DNA of 64,000 nucleotides, from the NCBI GenBank assembly GCA_013399015.1, contig VWZX01010896.1, positions 1 through 64,000 of the forward strand. Reading direction: 5' to 3'. Origin of the DNA: Galbula dea. Lineage: Eukaryota; Chordata; Aves; Piciformes; Galbulidae. The notes under the pieces are model-generated. The model had not been told where the DNA came from. It saw only the letters and a list, made by a program, of their open reading frames with translations, and made no database searches. Of this stretch, positions 1 to 10,181 are shown in pieces. Each line of letters starts with the position of its first letter. Within the stretch, counting starts at the first letter, position 1. A program made the translations under genes and the position numbers.

Positions 1-70
1 CCTAAGCTGCAAACTGGGTTTTGAATCTCAAAACTGTCCTGTGGCAGCACCTGTGCTAGCTCAGTGTTGT
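1..70 (-). CDS. Possible GKN1 terminal exon (partial, tentative)
   Basis: After an acceptor-like ATCACACAG on the minus strand, the phase expected from exon 5 gives an open frame to the window edge (DNTELAQVLPQDSFEIQNPV then Cys). It has a cysteine but no clear match to the GKN1 C-terminus. The real last exon may lie further left. Confidence 0.2.
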
Positions 71-344
71 CTGTGTGATGTTGCCCAAAAAATAAATCAG
101 ATTTGTGTCAATAGCTGAAGCCCAAATCTTTCCTGACTAAGCCTAGTCTGCAGGTTGTTGTGAGGAGGGTGGCAGAGCTGCTGCTTTTCCTTACATAGAT
201 GTTCTCTGATTTATAAGAAGCCATGGAAAACTACTGGATTTCACTAATCAACCTGCTTCTCTTCAGTTCAGTCTTTTCCCTGCTCGTCTGTAAGGTTGTT
301 AGTCTTGCCTTTGGTACAGAAAGCAGTGTTAGCAGTGTCCTCAC

Positions 345-486
345 CAGGAGCTGGGTAAGCAAAGTAAGAGGGAATTCCTCTGCAGAGAGCTTGAATGCGC
401 TTTCCGTAGGGGCTCAGGCTGCCAAGTCTCTTCTTGGAGATAATGAAGCGATTCCCTCTGTGTGGAAGGTGGTGAGGAAGAGCTCC
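345..486 (-). CDS. GKN1: GKN1 coding exon 5 (BRICHOS)
   Basis: 142 nt after TGCTTAG, donor GTGAGG, phase 0 to 1 as in GKN2 exon 5. Contains FIISKKRLGSLSPYGKRIQ and ALCRGIPSYF, matching the GKN1 pattern NxCRGIPTY; supplies the second BRICHOS cysteine. Confidence 0.88.
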
Positions 487-3039
487 CTAAGCATCAAAGA
501 AAGAAACACAGGAAGAAGCATTTAGAAAAACCAGAGCTGGAGGTCAGAACCTGTCTGCACATCTCTGATAATGGGGAAAGGTTAGTCAAGTGCAATGGAA
601 CTTTGGAAGGGTGAACTCCTGGAGTGGCTTAGTCCTGCTGAGGAAGTTCAGTCCTTGGAGCCTTAGTTCCTCTTTATGTGGAGGGAACAAGTCCTTCGCA
701 CAGGCAGTTGATGAGCTTTCTCATCACTGTCATTGACCATCATACCTTGTGCCCTTGTGGTTCATCTGTCCAAAAGGTCCTGCCCACATTAGCAATGATG
801 CAGGTGTTTTTGGAAAACACCTTGGTTGCAACATAGCCCTGCAGAAGGAACAGAGGAAGGGTTTCAGTGTTCAGTAAAAGAGCAGTAGCCAGAGAGAAGC
901 ACTGGTTAGAAGAAAGGCTTTACAGAGGACAGATAACCAAAGGGAAGGAAAATTTTGGTTTTGCAATGATATTGCCTAGGTAAATGTCTGGTGGAGACTG
1001 CCCTGGGACTTTGGTTGGAGATAAATTGCCCTCTGCAGTTATGCCATGTGTATGATATTTTGTCCTGGTTAGGTCAGGGGAAGGAACCTGCTGCTGGAAG
1101 CATCAGTGCCACATTCAGCACAGCAGGAACAGCATGATGGTTAAATGAGAAGGTTTTCAAGAATCTCCTCTAAAACCTTCTGATCTTCTGCTGAAGTTTA
1201 AGTGTTTTTCAAACCCCTCTGGGTTATTTTCCCTGTCTTCTGGGCCATGGTGGCAGCTACTCACAGTTGTGATGTCCCAGACAGTTTTCAAGGCCTTGGA
1301 GCCATCCTCTGAGTCGGAGTGGTGGGAGTTTTCACCGTGGTGTCGCTGAACCTTCTTCTCACCATCCTGGTTTTTGGAAAGGATGAAAGGAGGTAAGGAT
1401 TCCTGTCTGTGGCTTCCCAGGAGTCCTTCACTAAGGCAGTAAAGCTATAGCTCTAGGAACCATGCTTTGGGAAAGGGTTGCTCTTGGAGATCAGACTGAA
1501 GGGGAGAGAACTTCTGGCCTTAGAGGGGAGCCTGGGAAGCCATTAGTGCTGTTGTGACAAAGCTCACATTCAGGCTTTGCCTAGCCCTGGTGTTCAGGTG
1601 TCTGATGCCTCCACCTCCTGAGGGCAGACAAGCCTTAACGTTCCTGCTCTCTTACCCTCCCACACAGAATGCCTCTGAGAGCAGGTGGAGAAGACAACAC
1701 TGCTTCAGCACTGGAGATTTCCTGCAAAGCTTAACACTCACCTGGGTGTTGAGTCAGACTTGCAAGAAAAGTTTCTGGGAAAGTAAAGAATTCTTTATTG
1801 CTCTTTCCCCAGCAGGCACTTGCAGGCAGGTTCTTTACCCTATTTCACTGTATTTTGGGGCCAGATCCTTCCTGCTGATACTGCTCTCTCTCACAGTTAC
1901 TGCCAGATTGCTCACACTCCTCTCAAGAGAGCTGCTGCAGATTTCACAGCTAGCAACTGTCTTTTTCCCTTGGTATATTAGGCACTGAACTCTTTCCTTT
2001 GGTCTAAAATGCAGTTTCCTGTTAAGTGTCAGCCCTTAAAAGACAGCTTTATGTTCAGAAACTTGCTTTACAGAGGCCATAGCTGAAAGGCCACTAGTGC
2101 TTCTGGCTGCAGGGTAGGGCTGCAGGTGGCTGTGTACTTACCCTGCCAGCGAGAGCTGGAGCCAGGAATACTCCAAGAAGAGCAAGGATCACAATCTGAA
2201 ATGAACATCTGAAATCACACCACTTGAACATTCTGACTCCTTATCCTGCACCAAATTATTTACTGTCTTAAAATAAAGATTTTGACTTCCTGCTTAACTC
2301 TGTGCACATGCTCAGCACTTCTCTGAAGCAGGGACTGGCTGAAGAGTAGTTACATATGCAGAAGAATTTTTTGTTCATGAGCTTACATCAGATCATCCAT
2401 TCATAGAAAGACTCTTAAGCTCAGCAGTCCACTTGGCACAGGGAGGAAGAGAACTGAAACACAATGGGTTTAGAACCTGCCTAGCCCTAGCCCAGTAAAC
2501 TCCTTGGTGAAAGGGTGGTCTGAAGAGAGCATGAGCTCTTCACCCTGAGCTTTTGATTTCCAACTCGGAGCCGATCCGTGCAACATCCCTGTGCCTGCGA
2601 AGCGCTTGTGAGGGCTGGAATATGGGCACCCAGTACACCTCTGTACTTGGAGCACAGCAGAGATGGGACCTGAGCATCCTCATGGAGATCTCATGCCTCA
2701 GAGTACAGGGGAAGCACAATCTTTTTCATGCAGAAAAATGTCCTGTTAAACACTGTAACCCCTTCATAACATTGTACAGATTCAGTGCCTCACATGCTTG
2801 TTATTGCTCAGATTTGGCAAAACTCCTGCTGAAGCATTGGTGCAGGCACATGGAGTGAAGTCACTGCCAAAGTGAGATTTCAGCCCTCCAGTCCTGACCC
2901 CTTTGGCATTTTCACTCTGCCATCCCTGCAGCAATCAGGAATTGTGTGTAGGCACCAAGAAAGCTCAAAATCCTTTCAGAACTGTCCAGCCTTAAGAGGT
3001 TTATGAGAAAGTGATGCATATACTTACAGAGAACTTCAT
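345..3039 (-). CDS. GKN1: Gastrokine-1 (five coding exons found, 3' end unresolved)
   Basis: Secreted gastric mucosal protein of the BRICHOS family. Coding exons on the minus strand: 3039-3028, 2195-2142, 1366-1265, 838-746 and 486-345 (phases 0,0,0,0,1), all with AG acceptors and GT donors. The signal peptide reads MKFSIVILALLGVFLAPALA, very close to mammalian GKN1 (MKFTIV...LLGVFLAPALA). The BRICHOS core is visible as VWD (Asp about 53), GYVATKVFSKNTC (Cys about 69) and IQALCRGIPSYF (Cys about 122). Exon sizes 12 and 54 nt and all phases match GKN2 next door, which is transcribed away from it, as in mammals. Exon 3 is odd: short, acidic and His-rich (RHHGENSHHSDSED) instead of Asn-rich. The last exon, carrying the C-terminal cysteines, was not securely found and may lie beyond the left edge. 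GKN1 rather than GKN2 or GKN3 is supported by the signal peptide and the CRGIP motif. Confidence 0.87.
746..838 (-). CDS. GKN1: GKN1 coding exon 4 (BRICHOS)
   Basis: 93 nt after TTCTGCAG, donor GTATGA, phase 0 to 0. Begins GYVATKVFSKNTCIIA, equivalent to GYIATRLFSRNACFILK of the neighbouring GKN2, and includes the first BRICHOS cysteine. Confidence 0.88.
1265..1366 (-). CDS. GKN1: GKN1 coding exon 3 (acidic, His-rich)
   Basis: 102 nt, phase 0 to 0, donor GTGAGT. It runs from DGEKKVQ through RHHGENSHHSDSED to TVWDITT. The WD near the end aligns with the conserved BRICHOS aspartate (FDY in GKN2). A polypyrimidine stretch supports the acceptor at 1367-1368. An in-frame upstream AG at 1403-1404 would add 12 residues and bring the exon to 138 nt, close to the 132 nt of GKN2 exon 3, but its pyrimidine tract is poor. 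Confidence 0.75.
2142..2195 (-). CDS. GKN1: GKN1 coding exon 2 (signal peptide)
   Basis: 54 nt between TTTCAG and GTAAGT, phase 0 to 0, encoding IVILALLGVFLAPALAGR, the hydrophobic core and cleavage region of the signal peptide. Confidence 0.9.
3028..3039 (-). CDS. GKN1: GKN1 coding exon 1
   Basis: ATG AAG TTC TCT followed directly by the donor GTAAGTAT, encoding MKFS. It is only 12 coding nt, the same as GKN2 exon 1. A TATA box lies about 55 bases upstream, so this is the first exon. Confidence 0.85.
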
Positions 3040-3090
3040 TTTGATGGCAGGTGAGGCAAGATCTGCTGGTAATGGATGTGTACTCTTACT

Positions 3091-3097
3091 TTTTATA
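3091..3097 (-). promoter_or_regulatory. GKN1: TATA box of GKN1
   Basis: TATAAAA on the minus strand, 52 bases from the ATG at 3039, giving an expected start of transcription near 3065 and a 5' UTR of about 25 nt. A forkhead-like GGTAAACCC lies about 30 bases further upstream (3128-3136, minus strand). Confidence 0.7.
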
Positions 3098-4999
3098 CAG
3101 TGATATCCTGAAGTGAGATCTGAAAATGGGTTTACCTTACTGGCATGTGCCCTGTGTTCACAGAATTATGACAGCTTTCCTGGGGAAGTGCTCTGATAAG
3201 AGGAGGCTTTGATTCCAGCCTGCTTGAATTGCTTGCACACAGGGGGATGGAAGAAAACTTGTCATGGTCAGATCAGTGTATTTTATAGTAGCTTTTAGAT
3301 GAGGAAAATGGTAAAAATCATCAGCGGAGAATAGATGCCTAATAGAATCTGCAGTGACACTTTGTGCCTCTGTGGCAAAGACCCAGCCTAGTATTTGATG
3401 CATCCCTGAGAGCAGCTGTTAAATGCAGGGAGGTGATGATCTTGCCCTGATAAAGATGTTAAGTCAGCCCCTGGAAATCATCAGGTTGGTTTTATATCAC
3501 AAAAATGACTGAGTTCTTTTGTTCACCTTCCTTTTGGAGCTCATTCCATGAGGATCTGCTTTCCTCCTTTGAGGCATGGATCTTCACAGAGCTTCTTCAC
3601 AGAAGTGCTGCCTGCTTATGGACTAAGGCCAGTTCTAGAGAGAAACCAAAAGGTGGAGACAACAGAAATGGTTAAGGGAGAAGCAGCAACAACAGGCATT
3701 TTATTTCACCTATTCTTTAGACAGTTGGTTTTAGTGCTTCTCTGAATTTGATGATTATTCTCAGAGCCATGGTTTTTTACACCTTACTGGCCAGGAAAGA
3801 TAAAACTGCTGCAAGAATTTCTGGATTCATCCTTGAAGCTTGATTTTCCTTTTTTTTATTACTACTGCAATGTGACTAATTCTGCTTGGCCTGTCCTTGG
3901 GCCACACAGATTTGTCTAGGTTGTCACCCCATCTTTATCTAGTGTGTGGCTTTCCCAGCCAAATGCAAATGGAAGCTTGAAGAATTTTGTTGATTTTTGG
4001 AGGTGTTTCTTCATTCTTTACTTTTCTTCCACTACCTGCTCCCTCCCTGATAAAGTAAATACTTATGAAAGGTAGCTGAAAAAGTTCCCATTAGTCACCA
4101 GGACAGTTTATTGTAATAGTGTAATCTCATTTCAATTTGCCTTAGTCCATCTCACTTGTGTGTTGAAATTCCTGTTTGGAAATGGAACTTGAACTGAAAC
4201 TGGACAATTCTTCTTGTCATTTGATGTTCAGAGTTCTTCTGCTCTATGGTTTTTAGTGGGTGACAGTGGATGAGTCAAATTCTTCTGGCAGTTTCTCATA
4301 GTAGTTAAGAGTAGTTCTGTAGCTTTGTCAAGCTTCATCAGGGTAAATTAGAATGTATTTGGAAAGTTTGAGAATCTTCACTTAGCTCCAAAGTACTGAA
4401 AGCAAGAAGAGTGCCTTGAAAAGGTGGTGATGGCTGCCAGACTCCACCTTCCCCAGGTGCTTCCGAGCTGCAGCTTCCACAGCTGCAGCTCCCTTTGCCT
4501 GGGGACTGGCAAAAGGGAAATTAGAGCAGGGTCTAGCCCTTGTGCAGCTCTTTGCTTTTTAATATCCAAGGGTCCTTAGAGGGCTGTGGCACAGCCAGGG
4601 ATAGGCTGAGAGCACCTGTGTTAATGTCAGGTGTGTTCCTGGGAGATGTGGGAGTAACTGTGAGGAAGAAGTCCTCAACAACAAGGCTTTGCCTGAGACA
4701 GCTGGGAGTGTGTTCTCTGTGATAATGCAAATTAGTCAAATGCTTTTGAGAAGTTCATCTCTAATTTTTGGCCTTGTCTGATCAACTTAGCAAAATTCAG
4801 TCAGTCCAGAGTGAGGTAAAAATGATGAGGCTGTGGCTGTGGTAATTCTCCTTCTGTAAGAGAGCATTGATTTCACATCAGCTCAGCTCTTCCCTGGACC
4901 TAAGCATGTTGATGCTCAAGGAAGCAGAAGCTCATGCTTCTTGGGTGGGTTTCAAAAGATGTGAGTATATCAACACAATGACTAGTGGAAAGTAATTTT

Positions 5000-5038
5000 A
5001 AGCTTTAGTTTAAAAGCATTTAAAGCTCACTAAAGCTT
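5000..5038. repeat. Small perfect inverted repeat
   Basis: Arms AAGCTTTAGT (5000-5009) and ACTAAAGCTT (5029-5038) are exact reverse complements around a 19-nt loop. Further degenerate AAAGCTTT copies follow to about 5052. Could form a hairpin or be a relic of a small transposon; no target duplication was identified. Confidence 0.5.
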
Positions 5039-5120
5039 TTTGCTTTAGCTTGTGGTGCCTGAACTCTGAATTCCAAACAGAATCATGGGCAGAGCCAGCT
5101 TTCAGGAGGAGGCTCCCATC

Positions 5121-5139
5121 AATCTAATCTAATCTAATT
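5121..5139. repeat. AATCT short tandem repeat
   Basis: Nearly four copies of AATCT in a row, an AT-rich pentanucleotide microsatellite. Confidence 0.7.
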
Positions 5140-6225
5140 ACTCTCACCATGCTTGCCACAATTTGATATCTGCTCAGCTGTGTTCTGCTAGACTCTTAGC
5201 AGCACAGCTTTGTTCCACTTGAGATAACATTTTCTGTGTGGAGGTAGGTGGAAGAGAGCAAACAGCTGCAATTTCCTTTGTTATTTTTTCATGAAGTCCT
5301 TTTTGGGGAGAGACATTTCCATGCAACCTGAGCTTACAGAAGTGTGCTGGCTATTGGCTCTTGTGCTATGTGGATGGCAACAGGCTTCAGTTACCACATT
5401 CTAGTAGAAAGTAGAGCGAGATCCCTCAGAGTTCCAGCACTGCTGATGTGCAGTCACAGGGGAGGAGGAGTCCAGGTGAGGTTGTAGTCATAGGAGAATC
5501 CTTCTCATGGCAACGTCATGGGGCCACTGAGTTGTTCATAAAGTGCAGAGAGCAGTGGTAGCTTTAAAGGAGGAATCCCCATCCTGCTCCTTTTTCTTGT
5601 AACCTTGTGTGAGCTGCACACCCTCTGAAGTTTCCTGGTATCCCTTGTATGCTGAGCAGCCTAGAAGTCTCCTGAGTTGTCTTGTGAAGCACAGTTGTTA
5701 TTGCTCATGATGTCACTAATTTCAGTGCACCTCATGCACATCCTGGTAACTAATCAAAAGTGAGCAGCACTTCTTGTTAAGAGTTCTGTGTATCTTAGGT
5801 GGGAGAGAGAGCTAAGAAGTTGTCTGTTCAGTGCCTGGCATGGAGGCCACCAGGGGACAGGGATCTCTTCCCAGGGTTTGCCTGCAGACTGTCAGGCTGT
5901 TAGGGGTTGCACTGCAGAAGGGAAAATGCAGCTTCTGTACATGAATAGCAGAGTTATTCCTGATGCCATTTGCTTGCAGACAATATCCTGGTAAACATTT
6001 AGAAAATGGAAGCCACAGGAGTGGGAACAAAGAAATATAAGAGCCATTTGTAGAGTGACTAATTTTACAAAAGCTGACCTACTGGCACTGAGCATATCGG
6101 GGTCAGGTTATCTCTGCCAGCCCAAAATTCAGATATGACGTTCAGCAGAGTGTGGCATGCAGATAGCAGCCTGGTCAAGTCATAAAGAAAAGTTCTGACA
6201 AGTATTTCCCACACCTCCAGCAAGA

Positions 6226-6232
6226 TATAAAA
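6226..6232 (+). promoter_or_regulatory. GKN2: TATA box of GKN2
   Basis: TATAAAA, 75 bases before the start codon at 6301. Transcription is expected to begin near 6256, leaving about 45 nt of 5' UTR contiguous with the first coding exon. Confidence 0.75.
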
Positions 6233-6300
6233 GTTGAAGGTCTCTGGGATTTTCTTGCACTCTTCCTTTCTGCAGCCTCTTGTGCTTATCTGGAAGAAAA

Positions 6301-6312
6301 ATGAAGGGGTTG
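6301..6312 (+). CDS. GKN2: GKN2 coding exon 1
   Basis: ATGAAGGGGTTG followed by GTGAGTAT, encoding MKGL. Chosen as start because it lies 75 bases from a TATA box and joins in phase to the signal-peptide exon. Confidence 0.85.
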
Positions 6313-9300
6313 GTGAGTATTTCCATTTTTTGCTGGCTTTAGAACCTAAAAAGTTCCTTATTTTGAAAATCAAAAGGGTAGAGAAGATGCTGAAGTGGGA
6401 CAGTGTTGGGACTACTGTCACCTGTCTCTTGGGGTTTTGGGGTTGTCGAGAGGGAAACTTGCATTTCCTGGGTGTGCAGTAATCCTGCAAGTACCATAAG
6501 AGCGCAGGGCTGGATTGGGGGTCAGAGGGGGATTATGATCAACTGCTGACAGCTGTAGAGGCAAACCAAGAATGAAGGTGGCAGCAAGGAGAGGCTTCTG
6601 CAGAGCACAGGAAATGCTGTGGGTAAGTTACACTGCTTTTTTGGCTATAGGCAAAGCAAGCCTAGGAGCAGGAATGTCACAATGAAGAATTGCAGTTGTT
6701 TCCAATTAATAAACATGTGAAGTGGGGAACTTTTCAAACTGATCCTGCAGCTGCCTCCCTCATTTCATTGAACTCTTTTCTTTTTGGCACTGCTTGGTGT
6801 TCTGTCATGTGAGAATGCTTCTTCCTTCCTCCAGGCTGCAGTCCTTGTTTTGCTGGGAGTCTTTTGGGCCCAGAGCTCTGCCTTGGAGGTAAGTGGTCTG
6901 AAAAGCCTTCTGGTGCGTGCACTCATTGAACATGTGCTGGATCCCTGGGCAGGGGACAAATGTCAGAGGAAGAAAAGCACAGGAGGAAATAACAGGATGC
7001 TTATTGCCAAGTGTAGAGGAAAATGGCACTTGCCAAAGGTGACAATCACAAAGGAAAGAGGCAGTTGTGTGCAGGTGCACAGCAATAAGAAATGGGNGGA
7101 GACTGTTGCACTCTCCTGCCAGTCCCTGCTGCTACACAGAATGACTGGGATACCCCATGTTGTTTCTCCTCAGCCTGCAGTGAGGGCCTGTCCCCTCCTT
7201 TCTCACCCTGACACACTCTTGCACAATTATTCTCCCCCTCAAGAGCCTCCTGAGGCAGCTAGAGGGTTGGGATGTAGTATTTACATAGAGCAGTCCTGTT
7301 TGTTTCAGAGAGCACTTGTTTACACTGCACCCTTTAAAGGTGCAGAGCAGACAATGAACAATGATTTTGTGTTCTTTACCACAGACCTTTGTCCTGCGAG
7401 AGCCTGGCAGTAACTATGTCACAGGAACCATGACCATCCACAGCGAGCAGAACATCGTTGACGTCCACGTCCGTTCTGGCATCTACTCCTCTGATACCAT
7501 TTTTGACTACTCAAAAGTAAGTGAAATCTAAGAATCTGCCTAGACTTAACCTCTGAGGAGCTTCTTAAACTCAGAAATGATTTTAGTGTGTTGTCCCTGT
7601 GAGTTGTCCTGAAGCACTGTTTCCTTGAAGGCTCCCAGCACCTTTCCTCCTCTTAGGCCATCTCCTAGCTTCACCCAGTGGTGCAGTTTGAAAGACTTGC
7701 AATGAAACCTGTGGTGGCAGCTGATGGAACTGAGAAGAATGTCACTGCTCTCAGTGAGGTCAGAGCTGAGAGTGGGCTGCCATGGCTCACTGTAGAGCAA
7801 GTGCAGCAGGAGTCTATTGGCAAAGATGCTGCCAGTCTTAGGGAGGGAGGTGGGCAGGCTGCTTCCAGCCCCAAAGGTGACAGTGTAAATGCAGTCATTC
7901 CACAGCCTGTGGAGCCACTCAGTGTTTCCTCTAGATTGTTCTAAAGAGTAAAGAGAAACAAGTACTGCAAGTGTAGCCCTTTTCAATGACCTGTTTGTTT
8001 CCAATCCCAGGGTTACATTGCAACAAGGCTCTTCTCACGCAACGCCTGCTTCATCCTGAAGATCCACAAGAGATACATCCCAGAGCTGGAGCAGATCGGG
8101 CGCCTGGCCTTTGAGAGAAAGGTGACTTGGTAGTGAAACTCCTTCTGTGCCCAAGAAAGGCTCCCTTGTGTGAGCTGGGTGGTGTGATGAGAGCCCTCCA
8201 CCCTGCCTTTCAGAACAGCAGTTCTTAGGAACGTCTTTTGTTGCTTCAGCAATGATGAAGCAGATCTGACAAGGGAGAACTTCAGGTGAACATCACGTAG
8301 ATAGATTTTAGGATAACAAACTATCATATCTCCCCTGTAGTTTGGGAGTGGATTGTCACTGCCACCCTGCCTGTGAGAACTGCTGTCCTCAGAAGCAGTG
8401 TCACTTGACTCTTTTGAGGTGTTGGCACTATGAATTCAGGCAGCCTTTTCTTTGTTCCACTGCTGTGCTGATGTTCTGAGCTTGACATATCTTGAAACAA
8501 CTTTGTTTGTAGAACAGAGTTTACAAATCAATTTCCTTTGACCAGGCTCTGACTTTTCCTGCTCAGGCAAAGGTTTCCTGAAGGTGACTGAAAGTATTGC
8601 CTGGAGAGGCACTTGAGTTCTGGCCTGTTGCATGCCAGCCTAAGATCAGCATTTACTGCCAATTAGCATTACTTAGAATGAAAGCAGTACAGCTCAGTTT
8701 TGCTGTGTTGGCAGAACCAGGATCTAGTGAACTTTGTTTCTGGAGAGATTGAAAACATTTCTTCGCTTTACACTTTAAAAGCAGGTGGATTCCTTAGCTA
8801 ATGCTTTGTGTGAGGCAAAGGAAGGTGATTTTTTTCTCAGTGCCCTAGGAGGATGCAGCAAAGCTACAGTACTGATGATGTCCAACCTTTTCTTTCCAGA
8901 CTATGAAGACAATCTACTCCCCAAACAATGTGTGGGTGGAGTTCCAGTCTGGCCATTCCCTGATCAGGAGCTTTGAAGACTGGATTCGCTACGGGGACCA
9001 CATCAAACAGCTCTGCAAAGGTCTGCCTCTCTACCAGCTGGTGGAGACCCATGGTGAGTTGCAAGATCAGAATATTGTTATTGTCACAGTGCATGAGCAT
9101 CTTTCTCCCTTTTTCCCTAAGTCTATGTGGTACCTTCAAGGCAGGAACACAGTGCCCTGTTTGAGAGAGGAGTAAAGTACCTAGCAGGGTCGAAAGGGTG
9201 AGGCTCTGGGCAGCTCTGATAAAGCACTGGCTTCATCCTTGGGCATCTAAACATCTGGAACAGCTGTTCCCCAGTGGTTTGCATGGTGTCAGAGGAAGGC

Positions 9301-9682
9301 AAGCTGCTGTGCAGCAGCTGTGCCCAGCTCAAGCCCTGGTGGCACAGTGGTCCCACCAAGGCATCTGCTGCCTGTCAGTATGCTGCCTGCTGTATGCAGG
9401 CTGTGGGAGAGGAGGAGCACAAAGGTGACTTAAAGCCCTTTGAGTTACACCATAAATGTTCTGAACAGTGTCCACTGAGGCCAACAGAAGCCTCCAACAG
9501 GATCAAAACTGGGGGTTGAAACTGATGTATCTAGCAGACCTTTCCTTGCTGGCTGCAGGGATCTTGTCACTAATAACATCTTCCTTTTCTTGTGTGTTTT
9601 AGCACCAGCAAATGCTAATGGCTGTGCCAGTGCAGGAATCCCAAGCATTTTGGGCATTAAAATCTGTGAAAAAATGCATTAG
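6301..9682 (+). CDS. GKN2: Gastrokine-2 (six exons, complete)
   Basis: Secreted BRICHOS protein of stomach surface mucous cells; in mammals it binds trefoil factor TFF1. Exons 6301-6312, 6835-6888, 7385-7516, 8011-8121, 8900-9053 and 9603-9682 join to 543 nt, 180 residues plus stop, close to the 184 of human GKN2. The signal peptide starts MKGLAAVLVLLGVFW. The core reads IFDYSKGYIATRLFSRNACF, QLCKGLPLY and GCASAGIPSILGIKIC, all GKN2-specific. BRICHOS residues: Asp63, Cys79 and Cys142; further cysteines at 162 and 176. The cysteine that mammalian GKN2 uses for its disulfide to TFF1 (GSCSSTTIFDY) is absent; the bird has SGIYSSDTIFDY. An undetermined base (7097) lies in intron 2. It is transcribed away from GKN1 and towards BMP10, as in human. 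Confidence 0.95.
6835..6888 (+). CDS. GKN2: GKN2 coding exon 2 (signal peptide)
   Basis: 54 nt between CCTCCAG and GTAAGT, phase 0 to 0, encoding AAVLVLLGVFWAQSSALE. Confidence 0.9.
7385..7516 (+). CDS. GKN2: GKN2 coding exon 3
   Basis: 132 nt after ACCACAG, donor GTAAGT, phase 0 to 0. Runs from TFVLREPG to DTIFDYSK and contains the BRICHOS aspartate; no cysteine in the whole exon. Confidence 0.93.
8011..8121 (+). CDS. GKN2: GKN2 coding exon 4 (BRICHOS)
   Basis: 111 nt after CAATCCCAG, donor GTGACT, phase 0 to 0. Contains GYIATRLFSRNACFILK and IPELEQIGRLAFERK. Confidence 0.94.
8900..9053 (+). CDS. GKN2: GKN2 coding exon 5 (BRICHOS)
   Basis: 154 nt after CTTTCCAG, donor GTGAGT, phase 0 to 1. 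Contains TIYSPNNVWVEF and IKQLCKGLPLYQLVE with the second BRICHOS cysteine. Confidence 0.94.
9603..9682 (+). CDS. GKN2: GKN2 coding exon 6 and stop
   Basis: Starts after GTGTTTTAG in phase 1 and ends with TAG at 9680-9682. Encodes the C-terminal cysteine pair region, NGCASAGIPSILGIKICEK. Confidence 0.93.
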
Positions 9683-9832
9683 CCTGGATCTTGACAATTC
9701 TGCTGCATGGAAAGATCTTGTTTCTTGGCATGGATTTGGGATGGTAGCCATGCTCTCCAGCTGGAGCAGACCTTGGCAGAAGGCTCCATGTGCTTATTCT
9801 AAGCTTTGAGTGCAACAGACCTATGATACACA

Positions 9833-9838
9833 AATAAA
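9833..9838 (+). terminator. GKN2: Poly(A) signal of GKN2
   Basis: AATAAA 151 bases after the stop codon, in a plausible short 3' UTR (9683 to about 9860). Confidence 0.7.
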
Positions 9839-10100
9839 GAGAATTCAGTAATTAAACTGCTTTCTGATTTTGTCTTCATCCAAAAGCAGAAGGGAAATAA
9901 AGATTTCCTTGGCAGTTTTCCTACAGAAGAGAGACTTTTCCCCTTGGTGTATTCCCATGCCCAGCCTGCAGCATCACCCAGACATTGGCTGCTTCATGCC
10001 AGAGAAGAAGCAGAAGCAGAGTAGGTTTTTGCCAGTGAACTTCCTTTTGGCATCAGCACTCAGCCCCTTCAGTTGCAGACTCATCACATGTACAGCTGCT

Positions 10101-10181
10101 GGAGGGAGGGAGGGAGCAAAGGGATGAAAGCAGAGATAAAGGGAGGGAGCAGAGAGATGAAAGGATAAAGGGAGGGAGCAG
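10101..10181 (+). repeat. Purine-rich tandem repeat
   Basis: G/A-rich run built from GGGAGGGAGCA and GATGAAAG/GATAAA blocks, with about two to three imperfect copies of a unit near 30 bp. Confidence 0.7.

Larger units (their letters stand above)
3098..6225. other. GKN1-GKN2 divergent intergenic region
   Basis: About 3.1 kb between the two divergent TATA boxes. No exon with splice sites and gastrokine or other recognisable coding content was seen on either strand. It holds an AT-rich inverted repeat and a short AATCT repeat (listed separately). An AGATAG motif at 6161-6166 lies 60 bases from the GKN2 TATA box and is a plausible GATA-factor site. The region probably carries shared stomach enhancers; that is inference. 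Confidence 0.5.

Noticed and set aside
255..320. Other candidate terminal exons of GKN1 after exon 5
   Set aside because: The acceptor after CTGTACCAAAG would leave an intron of only about 40 nt, and the product lacks the expected cysteines.
223..525. 100-residue plus-strand frame at the left edge
   Set aside because: Antisense to GKN1 exon 5, which has proper splice sites and family similarity.
6784..7413. 209-residue plus-strand frame over GKN2 exon 2
   Set aside because: It reads through the exon 2 donor and intron (including an N); the spliced product is clearly GKN2.
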